Source of the DNA: Enoplosus armatus
Taxonomy: Eukaryota > Chordata > Actinopteri > Centrarchiformes > Enoplosidae
Assembly: GCF_043641665.1 (NCBI RefSeq)
Contig: NC_092190.1
Coordinates: forward strand, 9,630,048 to 9,694,047
DNA: 64,000 nt
Reading direction: 5' to 3'
Shown: positions 1 to 11,937 of the stretch, one piece after another
Position numbering within the stretch: position 1 is the first letter of the stretch
Layout of the letters: the number at the start of each line of letters is the position of its first letter
The notes under the pieces: model-generated
Told to the model about the DNA's origin: nothing
The model's input: the letters and a program-made list of their open reading frames with translations, nothing else
Databases searched by the model: none
Translations under genes and position numbers: made by a program

Positions 1-2131
1 AAGAGTCAACTATAGAGATGTTTATAGACAGATTTCTAACTTTACGTAACCACATTCCTTAAATCCCAGCATGCCCTGCTGCTCTCAATGTGTTCACTGT
101 ACTGAACTCCAGCCACTACTTGACTGCCAGGTAAGCGATTGGACAGCATCACACTGAATATTGTTCAGTCCACTTTACTACAGCCTGCTGAGGAACCAGG
201 GCGGAGAGGCCGTGTTATGAATACTTCAATCACAGCCAACTTGAAATATTTCTTAAATAAGTTAACAGGTGTTTTTGTAAGAAGTTAAGACCACATGAAC
301 TTCACAGAAAACACAAAGTAAATGCAGATGTTGGCTCACAGGAACATGTTGACAATGCTCAGCTGCTAAGCACAGAATGGAAGTCAATTCACAATGAGTG
401 GGTAGAGTCTGATTAGGCTAATAAAAATGTATCTGTGGTGTTTTAACACTGGCATCAAAAGACAAAAGAGGAAACAATAAAAGAAGGCAGTGGATGGTAT
501 TTAGTCCCCAAAGCCAGGCTGGTTCTGCAAGAGAACATGCCATCTATCTCTGCACACAGCATTGCAACAGGATGCAGAAAGTGTGCACGTTCTCTCAAAT
601 ACAACACTGACCAAAGGGCTTGTTCTTCATAAAATATTGAGCCCTCAAGAGTGGAGTTGTTCTCCATCTAAAAATATAAAGCCGTATTCCTTTAATATTC
701 ACTTTGCAGCAGTTCAAGCCGCCACAAACTAATACATCAGTGTGTGGTGAAAAAAAGGCAACGAGACGAGGTCTGCTAAGCGTGTGTGGAGCCGCATAGG
801 AGCATGAACTGTGTGGTCAAGAGACATTTTAGATTTCTGAATTCATTTGTGAACAGAACACACAACAACAAAAACATTTGTGTGCTCCATGTATGAAAAG
901 TGAGAAAACAGATTTTACAGTAAGGTATTACATGAGAGAGACAGAATTAGACACAGGCAGTAGTACAAAATAGAAGTGGGTGCTGGGTGGGTGTATGCAC
1001 CTTCACTACTGGGGCCCAGAGTTATTTATGAACTTGAGCTCGAGTGGAGTCTTTTTTGGGTTAACACAACCAAATTGTACTCTAACGAATGGGGCTCCAG
1101 CAAAACAACGCAGGGCTGTCCTGTAAAAAAAACCTGGCTTTACTTTTGCTGCAGGACGTCAACTGACAGGGCACTGCGTTGGCCAGTCAAATAAATGCAA
1201 GCACACTTTCCTCACAAATTACTTTGTAACGTGAATGTCGTATTTGCATAAAGCTGAACATTTCCCAACTTCTCCAAGTCGCTGCAAGACTTTTGAGTCT
1301 TGAATCGCGAGGGGAAGCACCAGGCTTCAAGCCTCTTGGGTCCACGTGTGACTCGGGGACTCAGGGAGGCAGTGTGATACACTCAGGAGGAGGCTATGAC
1401 CGCAAGCTTTTCACTCCACCTTCGACTGTCCACTTGGAACAAGCATAAAGACTTTGTACGACTGAACCCTTAACCCTACCTGTCTTAACTACTTGCTTAA
1501 ACCTAATCATGTTTTAGTTGCCTGAACCGTCAGATTTCATGCTCCGCTCCTGAAATTTTACAAATCCCACTTTGAATGAGCAAATTCAAAACTTCCACGT
1601 TGCTGAATACAGTTTGAATACATGATCTAATAGGGAGGCTGTATAGCTGTTGTATGGACTGAAAAAATCATAGGCGAGACGACAAGGTGTAAACTTGTGA
1701 AGCAGCTGTTTAATCTCACCATCTGAACCTCTATGTGTGAAATGCCACAGAAGGAAATTAACCATCTTATCAACACCCTTCTTACACACTAAATGTTGCC
1801 TTAGAGCAAGTCAAAAGTCTCTATGCTTTTGGGCTGCATCTGAAAGGTGCCTATCAGATAAAAGAATGTAATTTAATCCTAGAAATAATTTTTCACAAAT
1901 GGAATTCCAGTTACTAAACTGTCATTAACGCAGAGGCACTTACACAGGTATTGATCCAGGACCATTTTTAGGGACTGTTGTAATATGAACTGTCCAAACT
2001 TAGCCAATACCAAGCATAATATTTCATTGTACAACACATAGTGCTGTACTTTCTCATATCATGTAGAGATGGAAGTTTGTATGAAAGATGAGACACTGGA
2101 TACAAGAGCAAAGACAGACTGAAACAGGGGC
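1..2131. other. Non-coding stretch, no gene recognised
   Basis: Short open frames occur on both strands, but none has a recognisable domain or a convincing splice-site pair. The composition is ordinary A/T-rich fish intergenic or intronic DNA. It could be intron of the minus-strand transcript suggested by the promoter-like region near 10.7 kb. Confidence 0.5.
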
Positions 2132-2139
2132 ATCAGAAG

Positions 2140-2310
2140 CAGTGGCGTGGCGTGACTTTTCCACAAGGTGGGGCTACTAAATCTTGGCATGCTATACGCC
2201 ATACTGTCACGTTAAAAAAAAAAAAAAAAACTATGCTGAGAGTCTCTACCGCGTTTTGGTGTCATTTACGGCCGCACTGCTTCTGTCCACTGTTGTCTGT
2301 GTTGGAGTTT

Positions 2311-2374
<64 letters not shown>

Positions 2375-3013
2375 TTACAACCATGAAAAGAAAGCAGGCT
2401 AGCTAAAGCTTTGTTTATGCTCGCATGGCCGCCGTACAGAAACCAAACTATGTGACGTGTTCTGTCTATCTATCGGCCTCCTCCGCTCCGTTTCAGTACT
2501 TCTTCTAGCTACTTTAGCAGTGTTGCCAGATTGATATCAATATTGAAAAATATTGAAAAAAATAAGAAAAACGTTTGCACCATGACAAAGCAGGCCAAAG
2601 TTTTGTCAACCCACCCAAGCTAATTTTTACTGACAAGAAACCATCCTACAGCCACCTAAATTTGGCAACATTTCTTGGGCAGAAAATGATCCGCCCCAGA
2701 TCCAGTTATTTTCTGGTGCCGTGTCAACCAATCAGGGGCCACCAGGGAAAGCTGAACATATTACACACATACCGCCATCGGGCGGAGATAAGTGCGCCCT
2801 TCGGCACACAGACAAAGACTATAGGCAGCGCTTTTTTTATTAGTCATTGCACGTTTCTGTTATAAGGTATGATTTATGTGAGAGTAACGACTTAAATGTA
2901 TACACACACTACACAACAATAACATTAATGATTTTTCATTAAAACATGTATTTCACAATTGGAATTGCAGGAGGGGCGGCGCCCCAACGCCCTTAATGGA
3001 CCACACACCACTG
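2140..3013. mobile_element. Non-autonomous hAT-type DNA transposon
   Basis: The element starts CAGTGGCGTGGCGTG and ends GACCACACACCACTG, so its ends are imperfect inverted repeats beginning CAGTGG and closing CCACTG. It is flanked by a perfect 8-bp direct repeat ATCAGAAG at 2132-2139 and 3014-3021. An 8-bp target duplication with CAG-type ends is the signature of the hAT superfamily. The 874-bp interior holds a poly-A run near 2215, a long CA microsatellite and no transposase frame, so the copy would depend on transposase made elsewhere. The intact target duplication suggests a fairly recent insertion. The class assignment rests on ends and duplication only. Confidence 0.85.
2312..2372. repeat. 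(AC)n microsatellite inside the hAT element
   Basis: About 30 uninterrupted AC dinucleotides. It lies inside the transposon at 2140-3013, so part of the length of this copy may be microsatellite growth after insertion. Confidence 0.95.
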
Positions 3014-3021
3014 ATCAGAAG

Positions 3022-6000
3022 TCCTGAACTGAAGTGAGAAAATTTATCTAAAAAAAGAGGCATATGCACAGACTAAATGAACCGTCTCTCTCTCTCTCCT
3101 CACTTAATGAACCCCCTGCGACAGGTCCACCCTGCTTTAGCCTCAGGAGGCTATGAGGTTATTACCGTGTAGGACATCAGACTTCACCCTGTGTAATTAT
3201 ACTGCCAGCGTCCGAGTTTTCCGAAGGGTCCACTGCACTTCATCACATCGTGAAACCCCAAAGTGCAGCTGTTAAGAATAGCCTGTAGACTGAATGGCTG
3301 GCTACCTAAGCCCATACAAACGAGCAACTGAAGACAGGACGACGTCGAAGGCAAAGCACTGTCTTGTTGTGTGAAACAATAAAGTAGAACTGTGCTATCC
3401 AACTTCATGTTATCTCCCTTTCACATGTGCCATTGCTGCTAATTCTGTAGCATAGTTTCCAGGTGAGGGGAGAGGAGAGTAAGACAAGGCTGATGATATA
3501 TGATATGTAGTACATTTGTTTACATATAGTATCTTTGTTTTCTCTGATGGATGGAAGAATTATTACTTTTTACTTCCAAGGCAAAAGCTTAAAATTCAGG
3601 GGTTAAACGCTCCCTATATATCCTGCCAAGCCCTAATCCTGCCGCTGCTCCAACATGATGATATAATGAAAGGCTTCCTCCTCCCTTCACTTCCACTTCC
3701 ACTGCTCACCTTCTTTCCTCCCCCCACATCTGCCTTATTCTGTGACCTACATTTAGCTGTGGTGCTGTGCATGCAGAAGTAAGTGAAGACACCGCTCTAC
3801 TGACTGTTTGTCTATATGTGTTTGTTCTAAAGTCAGTCATTTTAACGTTATGCTGCCTTACCCACGCAAAGAACAGAATTAATATTGCATTCACTACTGC
3901 ATTTCTGTCTGTGTGAGCAAATGTGTATGTGTGTAGTTACTGTACTGTGGCTCTGCCTACCAGTCTTCGTGTGGACTTACTACCAGCAGTAGATCAACCA
4001 GCTCTTCACCACCGGCACCTAGCATGTGGAGCTGAGAGCACACTGTGGGCCATAAAGCTCATTCCAGCCATCCAACTGCCTGCCAATCACATACACTAGA
4101 GCATGTCATCGGATGACTGTACGCGCGCATGCATACAAATGCACAGCTAAGTAGACCAGCTCTGAAACCTAGCAGTAAGTATAACGCAAACTTAAGCTAC
4201 AAATAGAGTGAAACAAAAGTTAACTTTCAGTTCCTTCTCCTCATAAGTAAGAAGGCTAAATGGAGACACAGCAGGCCACTTTAAAAAAAGCCAGGCATGT
4301 CCAGTCTTGCCTGACTACAAATGAATTTGCAGGGACTTGACTGTAATGCAGCTCAACTGCGTGTTATTCTCCACCAGTAGGATGGCACTACTTAAAAAAA
4401 TATATATATATATATTATAAAAGGTAAATTTTCACATATGACGTAGATAATCACATAGCAACACAGAAGCACACCTGCCGCACATCTGTCCTTAAGATCT
4501 AACCTTCCACAAGAAACAAACAAAAATCTGAGCTGGAACAATTTTGACAATCGATTCATCATTTGTCATTCTAAATTGCTGCACTTATAGTATATAGTGC
4601 TTTTATTCAAAGTCTCTCATTCACACGCTGATGGCAGAGAGCTACCATGCAAGGTGCTGGCCAGGCCTGGGGAGCAATTTAGGATACATCAACTTGTGGA
4701 CAGGAGGAGCTGGGGATCCGTTTAACCAAGCATTTTCACTGAAAACGGCAGCCTGCTGGACAGAAATCTGAGCTGGAACAACAAGGCTCAACAAGGCTGA
4801 TGAGAGGTCCAAAAGTGAACCAAAACAGTGGAAGTTCAAACTGTAAAACCAAAACAATGGGTGAAAGACACTAAAATGCAGCATAGCTTTGATGAGAACT
4901 GTAGAGTTGGTACTAATTCTCTATGGGCTCAACAGAAGTGAGTCCTCCTACATTAAACATAGGCATTAGACCCATTGTCAATCAAAATGTTGATTAGGGC
5001 AGCTTCAAGTTTGGATCCTTGAAGCAAATATTTCTATTTTCAGATGCATCTGATGTTTGATAGGCTTGTGGCAGACTCAAGAGTAGCCCACTGGTTCAAC
5101 TTAAAACTGTCTGACACATCTGCCTCTCAGCAACGTGTGTCAGAGAGTTTTTCACTCCTCGGCTGCACTGCCTCCACGGTAAAAGGAGAATATATGTTTT
5201 ACATGTAAAAAGAAAAAGTAAATAGTATGCCTGCTCCCCTCTATGTGATGCATGGACACAAAAATCTTGTTCTCCGTTTTATGAAATGATCAAAGAAAAC
5301 CAAGCAAGACGTCTTTTATCCTGTTTCTCTCTTGGTGGCAGCAGGATCAGACTCATGGGGGGATGGCTTCATGCTGCTGTGAAGTCCAGCAAGGTCAAAC
5401 CAGAAAGTACTACCTCCATTAAAGACTGATCCCGCTGAGGCAGATTAGGTCTGTCCTGTCCCCTGCTATCCTCCTTCTACCACAGTACTGATTATAACAG
5501 CAGAGCAAAAATATCTATTTTTGCAAAGGCGTGCTTGGATACTCATTAATCTTGCTCTAAAGAAGCGACTACACCCAATAATGGCCAAGAGGTGCAGGGA
5601 GCCTGTCACAGTCCATCTGCTGTAGAAAATTCACACCTGATCCACAATGCAAAGTGGAGACAATGGGGTCTACATGCTGCATGTATGTGCACACACATGC
5701 ACACAATGAGCCTTCATTCTGCAGAGAGCATCGCAGACATCCATACCACAAGTGACACCTGGACGAGGACACTGCACTACCAATTAGCCCCTCTCTTTTT
5801 CTTTTTTTTTTATCAGAGCACCATGTAAAGTGTTCATGTGCCTTGTAATTACCAGAGCAGAGGATGTGTTTCATTTAAAACCAGCACTACTGACACAGCC
5901 CTTGAGAGAAAACAAGCCTCTGACTCATTCAGAGTGAGTAACAGGACAGGAGAAAGTCATCAGCCATCAGACATCCACTGGCTCATCCATGTCTAAACAG

Positions 6001-7558
6001 GAGGCAGACTTGAATGTTTAAATCTAACACTGTACTTACAAGCACTTCACTTCAAGTCACAAGAAAAGAAATTACACTGATGTTCAGTTTAAAAAAAGTA
6101 AACTCCACTTTAAGAAGAAAGGACATCTGATGAAAACACGGGGCCGGGAAGTGTTGAATCATCCTGACCTTCTAAGCACATCCCATTCTGATAAATCACA
6201 CAGGGCAGCGATTCTTGATGACAGGCTTTCACGGTGCACAGAGCCCTCTCAAACACAGCCTGCCAACAGCAAGGTCCTATGAAGGAAATGCAGCTCTACA
6301 CCTCACATTATGGCCCATAAATACAGCTGGGAGCACTGACGCCCACAGCGGACAGGCATTTGATGTGAGGAAGTAGAGAAAGTCCACTTAAAGCTCTTTT
6401 CACTGTCCGTTCCCCCTCCTTGTGGAGACTGAATGGATGCATGTACCATCAAATTGCATGACAGTCACCCTCTCACACCTACAGTGACCCTCACTCAATT
6501 TGTCTCTGAACTAGGAATAGATGGAAATGAGGCTTAGGAAGCTACTGTTACCCCGAGAGCTAAAACCAACAACATTAGTCTGACAAAATAAGAGCAGATC
6601 TTACAGGTTAACTAAGCTAATGCAAAAGATGCTCACAGGATTTGTGTGTATCAGGGTTTCACACACTGGCTGTCGTATTTGTGGAAGAAAACAACAAAAA
6701 AAACAAAAACATGTTTGACTGCCCAGAGAACAAGCCCACTAATCTACAGCTCCACAGCCATTTTCAGACAGCTTAACCTCCCTATAATCTGTCTGAACTC
6801 TGGACACTAACTTCTAAACACAGACTGAGATTAGCAGCCTATCCGAGACTTGTGGCACAACTATGAAAGCTACGCCACAATAAGCTGCTCAAACATCCCG
6901 TCACTGTTTAAGAAGACTCAACATAAGGAGTAAAGCACATACATCAACACACAGAAACGAGTGCCTAAACAACTCCTCTCAGGAAGTTTACAATCTCGTG
7001 AAGACCATTAATAACCCTGGACGTCCATGTGTTTCTCATGGAGAGTCCTGTCCTCAGAGCGCTCGCACACACTCAGCGAGGAGTGAGGGGCACAGCTGGT
7101 CTTGATGACTCCAGCGCTGCTGCTTTTGAAGGCTGAGCTCAGATAACTGCTGCTCTGGTCGGTTACGAGCATCTGAAATTACACCTCCACCTTCCCAGAG
7201 TGCCCTGCCCATGCATCCCTCCACTCCTCTGTGCTGTCTATCCACATCTACAGTCTGGAGCCGAAACATGAAACTGTAGCTTCAGCAAAATATTATGAGA
7301 ATTTTAGGATTAACTAAAAAGAAGCTAAAGTGCCTTGCCATTTTACAAGCAGCTGTGAGCACTGAGTTTATACAGTAAGATGAGGAAATCGTCTTTTTTA
7401 AGTTTGAAGCGACTAAATCAATATTTTTACAACAACAATGTGTGAAATGACAATGTGACAATGTGAAACGAGTCTGCAGGAGTTTTATAGAGAGTTTCAG
7501 CTCTTTGTTTAGCTGTCCGGCCTGCAACTTTAATGTTTTGATTCACACTCATCACTCT
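3022..7558. other. Non-coding stretch, no gene recognised
   Basis: No exon with good splice sites or a recognisable protein motif was found on either strand. Small items seen are a (TA)n run near 4402-4416 and an 18-base direct repeat (AAATCTGAGCTGGAACAA) near 4525 and 4766. It may be intron of a minus-strand gene starting near 10.8 kb, but nothing in the stretch proves this. Confidence 0.5.
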
Positions 7559-7875
7559 GACAGCAGTCAGAGACAGTTAGCAACCAAATGGTGAACATAG
7601 TGGAGCATCTAGCAGCTAAAAGATCCAGATATTTCCCTCAGGAGTTGGTAGAGACCAAAAACAGAGATAAAAGAGAGTGAATGGTGCACTTCATCAACAC
7701 TAGATTCCACATGAATGATAATGTTGCTCTGTAACTGCTGGATGTGTAAATAAGCAACTGTTTGCTAACAAGTTCATGAAATCAACAAGGTGATGATATG
7801 TCAGCGTTGTGTTTACAACTTGTATCTGCTGCCCCCAAGTGGCCAAAAAAAACAGTTATTGCCGGTTTAAACATA
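7559..7875 (+). repeat. Interspersed repeat family R1, near-complete copy
   Basis: This shares long blocks with 32809-33066, 50219-50520, the inverted copy inside 43655-44205 and a tail fragment at 25455-25515. Shared blocks include CAGTTAGCAAC, GGAGCATCTAGCAGCTAAAA, TTTCCCTCAGGAGTTGGT, GATGTGTAAATAAGCAACTG and CCCCCAAGTGGCCAAAA. No coding potential is seen. The order of blocks is the same in all long copies. The name R1 is used only within this annotation. Confidence 0.8.
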
Positions 7876-10430
7876 TTTAGCCCCTATGTTTCCATCAATA
7901 ATAATTGACTCATAAAAACTCTCTCATTTAATGTTTAATTTCTTATGATACGCGATATTATGGTTAAATCGATGAGGCTGTTCTGAGCAGCCTCGAAGCT
8001 GCGATGGTGCCACATTAAAAAAAAAAAAAGCTTAACTGTGCTGCTGGTGAAATGATCGACTGCCGCACATCTGTCTTTCAGAGACACAAAGTCTACATCC
8101 CCTCACTGCCTAAGTGCAGACAGTAAAGAAATGCGTCCTTGAAGCATAACTAACATAACCTTTTCTGTCCTGGAATCTGTTTTCCATTTTTCCTCCAAAC
8201 GCTGTAAGGTCAATCAGTCACACACTATCACAAAGATTCTTCAGAAAATAATTGCATGTTCCATATTTTTGCTGCTTTGCTTTTTCGATGAATGCACCTT
8301 ATTGTGATTTTTGTTAAATTCTATCTGATAGCAAATGTCTCTTCACTGCACATTTACCCATATCAAACTTCCTGATTTGATGCAATTCAGAGCAGTCAAT
8401 GTTTGACTAACTAGTCCACTCCATTACTGGGTCATCACTGACTGTTATTAGTACTATTTTTAGCATATCAGAATTTCCTCACTGCTATTTTGTGGCTTTA
8501 AAAAGTCCTTTTAAACTCACTGACTGGTGTGGTGGTTTACAGTGAAACATGTTAGCAACAACGTGTGAATGAAAAATCTTGTGTAGCTGTCATGTTAGTC
8601 TGTGTATACACCCTGCTTTGTGTTCATACAAGTTTGATCAAGGTGCGGACACTCTCTCCATTTCCTTTAATGTGCGGTGAATCCCTTTGACTTATGGGAC
8701 AACACTGAAAGCCACCAACCTGCCAAGCAAAATGCCAGCAACTCTATACGAAGCAAGTCTTAGATTTTGTTCAGAAATGATAATTGTAGTGGAAAAAACA
8801 TGAGCAAATAGGGTCTGTGTGGAAAATGGCTGGAGGTCTGCTGGATAAAAGTGGAATATTGTTCATGCACACAAAGAAAGCAGCTCTCCTGCACACCTGT
8901 ACTCTGTCTGCACACGCAGAGGGAGGGCGCCCCATTTGAGACATAATGAATACCCAGCTGCAGAGACAAAGAGGTGCCAGCCAGTGTGCAGCCGTAATTA
9001 GATAGTTATGTGTAATAGCAATAATGCAGATATTGTGCGAGAGTCGCAACCCTTTCACACATCAGTGGTGGGTGTGTGCATTTATCAGGTATCCATCAGT
9101 ACATTCATAATGCATCGTTAGAGTGGGTAGCAACAGCTATAGTTCACTTACTATGAAAGAAAAATGTCCTGGCAAAGTAAGATAAATAATTTAGCTTTAG
9201 TTTTATATAATGCGTGTCTTCTCAGCTATACTCTGGAGGTTAAAAACACTGCCCACGAAATTCAACTTTTGTCCTCACCACAACCCATCAAAAGCTTTGA
9301 AGTCCAGCGAGCACATAATTATTCAGCAGCTGCGAACACAAACAAAATGACACTTTTCTGACGCAATGTCACTACAACCTGGGGAGAGGCTTTGTATTTT
9401 CTTCCCCGTGCCGTTTATGCTGCACAGGGAGGAATTACAAAGAACAGACTGGTGTCTTTGATTCCAGCAGACTACAGTGGAGTGTGAATGTGTGTGTGTG
9501 TGTGTGTGTGTGTGTGTCTTCATATTGTAATGAGTTTAAGTCTACTCTCGACCTCCGCCGCTGTTTTTGAAGGTGATGTGATCATGTGTTTCGGTGACAT
9601 TGAGATAAATCTCGACAGCTCAGAGTGATAAACCTCCCCCTTTCCTGTTGCTGATATCAGACAACTCGCAGCACTTCAAAAGGAAACGCACACAAAAAAG
9701 AAAACACTTAATTGCCCTCGACACTTAAACGTTTCCCTCTGCTTTTAGATGCTTTCACTGCCCTCATTCGGGTGATGTGAAGGCAGATTAGGAACATCAC
9801 ACTTTTGTGTTTAATTTAAAAGCGCTTGGTCAGAAAAAGCTGAGATGGTATCTGGCTTGTCACTAATTAAATTGCTCCAAACAAAAGCCTGCTACAGTTG
9901 AGGAGCGCTGCAGCTGTGTGATATGAAAGTGTAGTGAAGTCTGGCAGTCTCTCAACACTGCTGCTCCAGAAAAACGCACTTTATGAGCACAAGAGCAGGT
10001 TACTTCCATCATGACAAACAAGTGACACATTTACATGCAGTCTGCAATAATCTGTGGGTTCAATCATATCCTGAATATGCCTTTCAGATGTCTTTCTTCT
10101 TGCAGTCTGGGTTTTCTGTTTTGCAGGGGGTGACACCATGTGCATGAAGCTGTTTAACAATAACTGAGTGTGGAGGGAACAATGAACCTCTGCATCTTCT
10201 CCTCAAGTTGTGGAGCAGCGTGCAGGCCTGGCTTCCCTGAGAGCTGTGAATGAACTCAGTTTCTCCGGTGTGGACCAGAGACCTGATTCTATTAAAAAAG
10301 GACTCAAAGGCACCATACAGGAGAGCTTCTTCGTCGTCATCGTCATCATCACTGGCTGCTGCACAGTGAACTCTGCTGCATGTGTCAATAACGCTCCTCA
10401 TGTTTATTATTATTTGGTGTAGACCTTAAG
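7876..10430. other. Non-coding stretch with one TG microsatellite
   Basis: A (TG)n tract occupies about 9489-9517. At 10084-10401 on the minus strand there is an open frame with a run of six Asp and two Glu. It lies close to the promoter-like region to its right, but it has no recognisable family and I do not call it a gene. The A/T-rich block with ACTAATTAAATTGC near 9860 resembles conserved non-coding DNA but is short. Confidence 0.45.
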
Positions 10431-10603
10431 GAGCCCCGCCGAGACTAAATGAGCTGCTGTTAAATGAGCCTCCGGTGATGTTCACCGTGATCCGGTAAAG
10501 TAACGCGCACAAAGGATTTGCTACTAACATCTTCGCCCGCAGGTTAGATCTAAAAGCATCCTAAATATTGAATCGTTTAAACCCAAACATCGTGCATGCA
10601 CAT

Positions 10604-10629
10604 CCCCCCCCCCCCCCCCCCACCCCCCC
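10604..10629. repeat. Homopolymer C run
   Basis: This is an almost uninterrupted run of C, broken once by A, inside the CpG-rich promoter-like region. Such G/C homopolymers can form quadruplex or i-motif structures and are error-prone in sequencing. Confidence 0.9.
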
Positions 10630-10716
10630 GTGCAGCTCCGCGTCCTGCACAAAGCGCACTGAAGCAGCAAATGCAGATCTGTATGGAAATGCTGCGGACA
10701 GCGAACAAAGCCTTAC

Positions 10717-10870
10717 CTTAAAAACTGTGTCGGTGGTCGCTGGGTGCTGCTGCTGCGGTCCGGCGCTCCATTTTTGCTCCCGTTCGCCTTGTAGCACAGC
10801 GAGCATGCGGGCTCGGTTTGGCTCGTCTCTGCTCTCCGTTCGCAGGGAGATACTACGCTGAGCTGTTGTC
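10717..10870 (-). other. Candidate first exon (5' UTR or short coding) of an unidentified minus-strand gene
   Basis: Read on the minus strand, the segment ends ACAGTTTTTAAG followed by the donor GTAAGG at 10716. One frame opens with ATG in GCATGCTCG and runs 30 codons to the donor without a stop; another ATG in a better context (AAAAATGG) stops after 17 codons. Neither product is recognisable, so a mainly untranslated first exon is the simplest reading. The right-hand edge, the transcription start, is a guess. No second exon was found to the left. Confidence 0.35.
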
Positions 10871-11156
10871 TGTCACACTGTTGCTGGCCTTTTCTCTCTC
10901 ATCCACATCTGAGTTTGAGGGGCGGAGTCAGCGAGAGCTGATCTTTTTTCCAGAGCGGCACCGAGGTGGCTTGTCGGCCTGGAGGGAAGGAAAGGAGGGG
11001 AGGAAAGGTGTATTGATATTGAATTTGATACCATCCTGGCAGCAGCACTGTATGTCAACTGCAGAGGGAAGTGAAAGAGGAAGGAAGGATGGAGGGGAAG
11101 GCATATTAAATCTGATCACTTCCCCCGCAGGTCTGTCCAGTTCAAAGGGGAGACAG

Positions 11157-11643
11157 GACATTTTGGGAAACTTATTCGCTTTTCTTGCCGAAAGTTAGAT
11201 GAGAAGATTGATAGCCTACAACTCTCATATCTGTTCTTTGAATATAAGCATAGAGCCAGCAGCCAGTTAGCTTAGCTTAGCTTGGCTTGGCAGGGAGCAG
11301 TGACTACCTGATGCCCCAGCTGGTTGCCTGGCAACTCCTCCCAGCCCAGAAGTAGTGCAGAGTAACCTCTCATAAAATGGCAAATTGTTGCTTTTACACT
11401 TTGTTTTATGTATGGATTAAACAAACAAGATATAACTTGTTAATCAGAGTTCATTACCGGTGCTGGTAGGCAGATTTTGTTACTTTGTTTGGACAAAGCC
11501 AGGTTAGCTGTGTCACCTTGTTAGCAGTCTTAAGCTAAGCTAATAGGCTGCTGGCTGTAGCCTTATGTACACTGAACAGATATGAGAGTGGTTTCTTATC
11601 TAACTCTCCGCAAGAGAGCAAACAAGCGTATTTCCCAAAATGG
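11157..11643. mobile_element. MITE-like element, family R3, copy 1
   Basis: The left end reads ACATTTTGGGAAACTTATTC. The right end, reverse-complemented, reads ACCATTTTGGGAAATACGCT. The two ends stay alike for about 50 bp, through an AGAGTTAGATGAGAAG-like block, so these are long terminal inverted repeats. The inside carries GTTAGCTTAGCTTAGC and GGACAAAGCCAGGTTAGCTG motifs shared with copy 2 at 31075-31458. There is no open frame. I recognise this as a common type of short inverted-repeat element in teleost genomes but cannot name the superfamily from the ends. Confidence 0.75.
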
Positions 11644-11831
11644 TGTACTACTAAGGAAAGTCAAGTCAACTTTCCTTCATTACTTGGTTACAGATTGCAT
11701 ATGTCTCACATGAATTGTTTAATTTGAATGATTGTCAGAGGCTAGAAGGGACAAAACTATCCACTATATAATATAGTTTATAGAAAGGTTCAAATAAAAA
11801 TCACACAAAGAAACAACAATGGAGTACAACT

Positions 11832-11937
11832 TCTTCTTTTTTGTCACATTAATCATCTTGCAACCCCTCAGATTCGTCTTGTGACCCCTTATAGGAGACC
11901 TTCGAGTCCCAGGTTGGTAACCACGGTTTAACTGATC
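11832..11937 (-). repeat. Fragment of a common interspersed repeat
   Basis: Read on the minus strand this contains a GGTTACCAACCTGGGACTC block followed by GGGGTCACAAGACG and GAGGGGTTGCAAGATG. It resembles the end of a widespread fish repeat that begins with a GGTTCCCAACCT motif. Only one copy is visible here, so the boundaries and class are uncertain. Confidence 0.4.

Larger units (their letters stand above)
10430..10930 (-). promoter_or_regulatory. CpG-rich promoter-like region
   Basis: This is the only strongly G/C- and CpG-rich patch in the first 43 kb, with CpG-containing blocks such as GCCCCGCCGAG, GATCCGGTAAAGTAACGCGC and CGGTCCGGCGCTCC. It surrounds a minus-strand segment that ends in a consensus splice donor, as expected of a CpG-island promoter with a first exon. 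It also carries a homopolymer C run at 10604-10629. A plus-strand promoter cannot be excluded. Confidence 0.5.

Noticed and set aside
10818..11198. 126-codon plus-strand frame with a signal-peptide-like start
   Set aside because: It overlaps the candidate minus-strand first exon and runs into the R3 inverted-repeat element; no homologous domain seen.
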